Shown: piece after piece, positions 62,097 through 64,000 of the stretch | How positions within the stretch are numbered: position 1 is the first letter of the stretch | Layout: each line of letters begins with the position of its first letter | Origin: Psoroptes ovis | Taxonomy: Eukaryota; Arthropoda; Arachnida; Sarcoptiformes; Psoroptidae | DNA: 64,000 nt | Direction of reading: 5' to 3' | NCBI GenBank assembly: GCA_002943765.1 | Contig: PQWQ01000010.1 | Coordinates: 64,501 to 128,500, forward strand | The notes under the pieces: generated by a model | What the model saw: only the letters and a program-made list of their open reading frames with translations | The model's database searches: none | Told to the model about the DNA's origin: nothing | Program-made: the position numbers and the translations under genes

Positions 62097-64000
62097 TACT
62101 AATACTAACTAAAACTACGGAAAATGAAAATTGTTTTCATGAATCATCATCCAAAAATTATGGAAAAACAAACAAACAAAACAAATAAATAATGGTATGT
62201 TTTTCAAACGTAAGCCTTCAACAACGGTTCACAACAAGCCCTAACCTTTAACCTTATGGAAAACAAATAAAAATAATTGTATGATATTCATTCATTCATT
62301 GATTCTCAATCTTTAAATGTATCGATACCATTATTATTGTTCGGTTGCCAGCAATAAAAGTTGCGAATCAATTCAAAAAAAATTTCAACTTTACTTTGTG
62401 TGTGGTCACTAGTCAAAGACAAATCGATGCAATAATATCGATGTTTGCCATCAATTTTCATGAAGGTATACAAAAACAAACAAATCATTGATACACATTC
62501 GAATATGATTCAAATGAAATGTGGTTTTTCATTTAGCTGGAAAAATTAAATAATTTTTTAGTGAGTAAATGGATTGGCGCCACTGTTCTAAGGAATCGAT
62601 TCATAAATTACATCTATTTATAATAAGGTTGTAAATAAATAAGGTAAATAAGGTAAAACACAGTGGAAATTTTTGAATTTCAAATTAATCTGATTACGAC
62701 GTTCGTTAAGGGATTGTGAAATTAATGTTTGTTTGTTTTTTTCAATGATTGTTTCTCAACTCATCATTGAGCATCTATGCACAACATAAAGTTCATGCAC
62801 AAACATGCACGAAGAACGTGTTTAAAATATTCAATTTTGGAGCTTTTTGTATTTTGTTGTATTTTGTAAGCTATTCACACAAATTCGATTGATTGATCAA
62901 TATTGCTTTAAATGGAAATATTTAAATTTCACATATTTAAATATTCAAATACATTCATTCGAGTGAATTCATTTTCATCGAAAATCATCATTTCCCCTCA
63001 TCACCATTACGCTGAATTTAATTTGTGAAAAAAAGGAAAAATTAATTCAACCAAAAATCGATGACACCATTTGTGAATGAATAAACTTGTCTAAATACCC
63101 TTAAAATGATCAGCATTATTATGTATGTGAACATATGGAAGACACTACGAAACAAAAAATTTTTTGAATCATTCACATTGAAATGAGCTCAATTTCGCAA
63201 AATTGAAATGCATCCATGCATTGCCACTCAATTTGTGGAAGAAGAAACCGAAAAGAAATATTTATTTTAAAGTGTCAAAATGGTTTGCTATTTGTCACCA
63301 GCAAACCAGAGAAATTCAAGGCAATGGCCCAGCAAAAATGGATGATTATCAGGTCATCATCATCATCATCAAAATAAGGATCATCATCACCCCGATGATA
63401 ACAAAAGAAATATTTTGGACAAAAAAATTCAATGAAAATTATTTGATTCATTTATTCATCGTTTGCTTGCGCCGGCAAACACAAACACGAAAAATATTGA
63501 TGATTGATAATAATCGATAATAGATCAACATTTTTGATTTAATTTGATCAATCGACCAAAAATTGGAAATTGATATTTCACTTAAATCAAATGTAATTCA
63601 ATGTAAACAAATGAATGTGTCTGTGTATTAAATTGATTTGATCAAAATTGAAATTTCTACCTTTCTTTCAACCAAAATGAAATGCATTTAAACATTTTAG
63701 TAATACAAACGGATGATTTCATTTGACGACGACAACAACAACGAATATGAAAGATAACCGAATCAAAATATATTAAAACGAATACATTTAAATGATTTTT
63801 TTCTTGCATTATTATCACTGGTGAATCACAATGAACCGGCCTTGTTTCTCAGCCATTTTTTTCAGATAATAAGCGACAACAACAAATAAACAATGACCAG
63901 AGATTAGAACAACAACAAGGCTAAAATGTGTTTTCTTATCATTTATTTATTCATCATTCATCAGTGTGTTTCCGAAATGATTATTCCAAACTGCAGCAAG

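Larger units (their letters stand above)
47993..64000 (-). other. Probable long 5' intron of the T-box gene, no exon confirmed
   Basis: The exon starting at 47992 is preceded by an acceptor (CAAAAAG|G) that splits the codon before MFPSF, so coding sequence must exist upstream. No stretch resembling the T-box N-terminus was found on the minus strand to the window end. The interval holds five mariner MITEs, runs of 21 T (53398-53418), 23 A (54531-54553) and 27 T (56315-56341), GAAT-type microsatellites (for example 52859-52886) and a TAA/TGA triplet tract near 59848-59900. A few short coding-like open stretches are reported as findings. Separate intronic or intergenic genes cannot be excluded. 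Confidence 0.55.

Overview
This is a strongly AT-rich nuclear segment from an animal, almost certainly an arthropod. Supporting signs are spliced genes with GT-AG introns of about 70-75 nt next to introns of more than 1 kb, AATAAA signals, a chitinase-like protein with peritrophin (CBM14) domains, an optomotor-blind type T-box gene and mariner-type MITEs. The low GC, the dense Asn/Gln/Thr/His runs and the small introns suggest an acariform mite (dust or scab mite type), but that placement is inference. No bacterial, viral or CRISPR content was seen.

Layout. 1-2096: non-coding, with one short mariner MITE. 2097-5538: a minisatellite of about 78 tandem 44-bp units in two interspersed subfamilies. 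5539-8599: non-coding. 8600-18986 (+): an eight-exon gene for a giant secreted chitinase-like mucin of 2312 aa (signal peptide, GH18, two CBM14, about 1600 aa of Thr/Pro/Gln-rich linker, CBM14). Its GH18 keeps the catalytic Glu but has lost most other active-site residues. 18987-25049: no gene recognised. 25050-25512 (-): MPC2, two exons. 26916-35702 (+): three consecutive intronless genes, each predicting four membrane segments plus long low-complexity tails; the first carries two PPxY motifs and the second a repeated KNP motif.

35968-38301 (-): intronless PEX5, convergent with the third four-TM gene. 39405-41063 (-): a three-exon secreted von Willebrand factor C protein. 41455-41901 (-): HYPK. 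43666-47992 (-): the last five exons of a Tbx2/3 (omb) T-box gene. Its upstream exons, which should encode the start of the T-box, were not found up to base 64000, so 47993-64000 is probably a very long intron. That stretch holds five of the six mariner MITEs, homopolymer runs and a few short coding-like open stretches listed as findings.

The genes are unrelated housekeeping and developmental loci: mitochondrial pyruvate import (MPC2), peroxisomal matrix import (PEX5), N-terminal acetylation control (HYPK) and transcription (Tbx2/3). The cuticle or peritrophic-matrix chitinase-like mucin and the three-gene membrane cluster are the lineage-flavoured parts. All splice sites were read by eye from frame continuity and GT-AG sites, and homology was judged from remembered family motifs, not searches.
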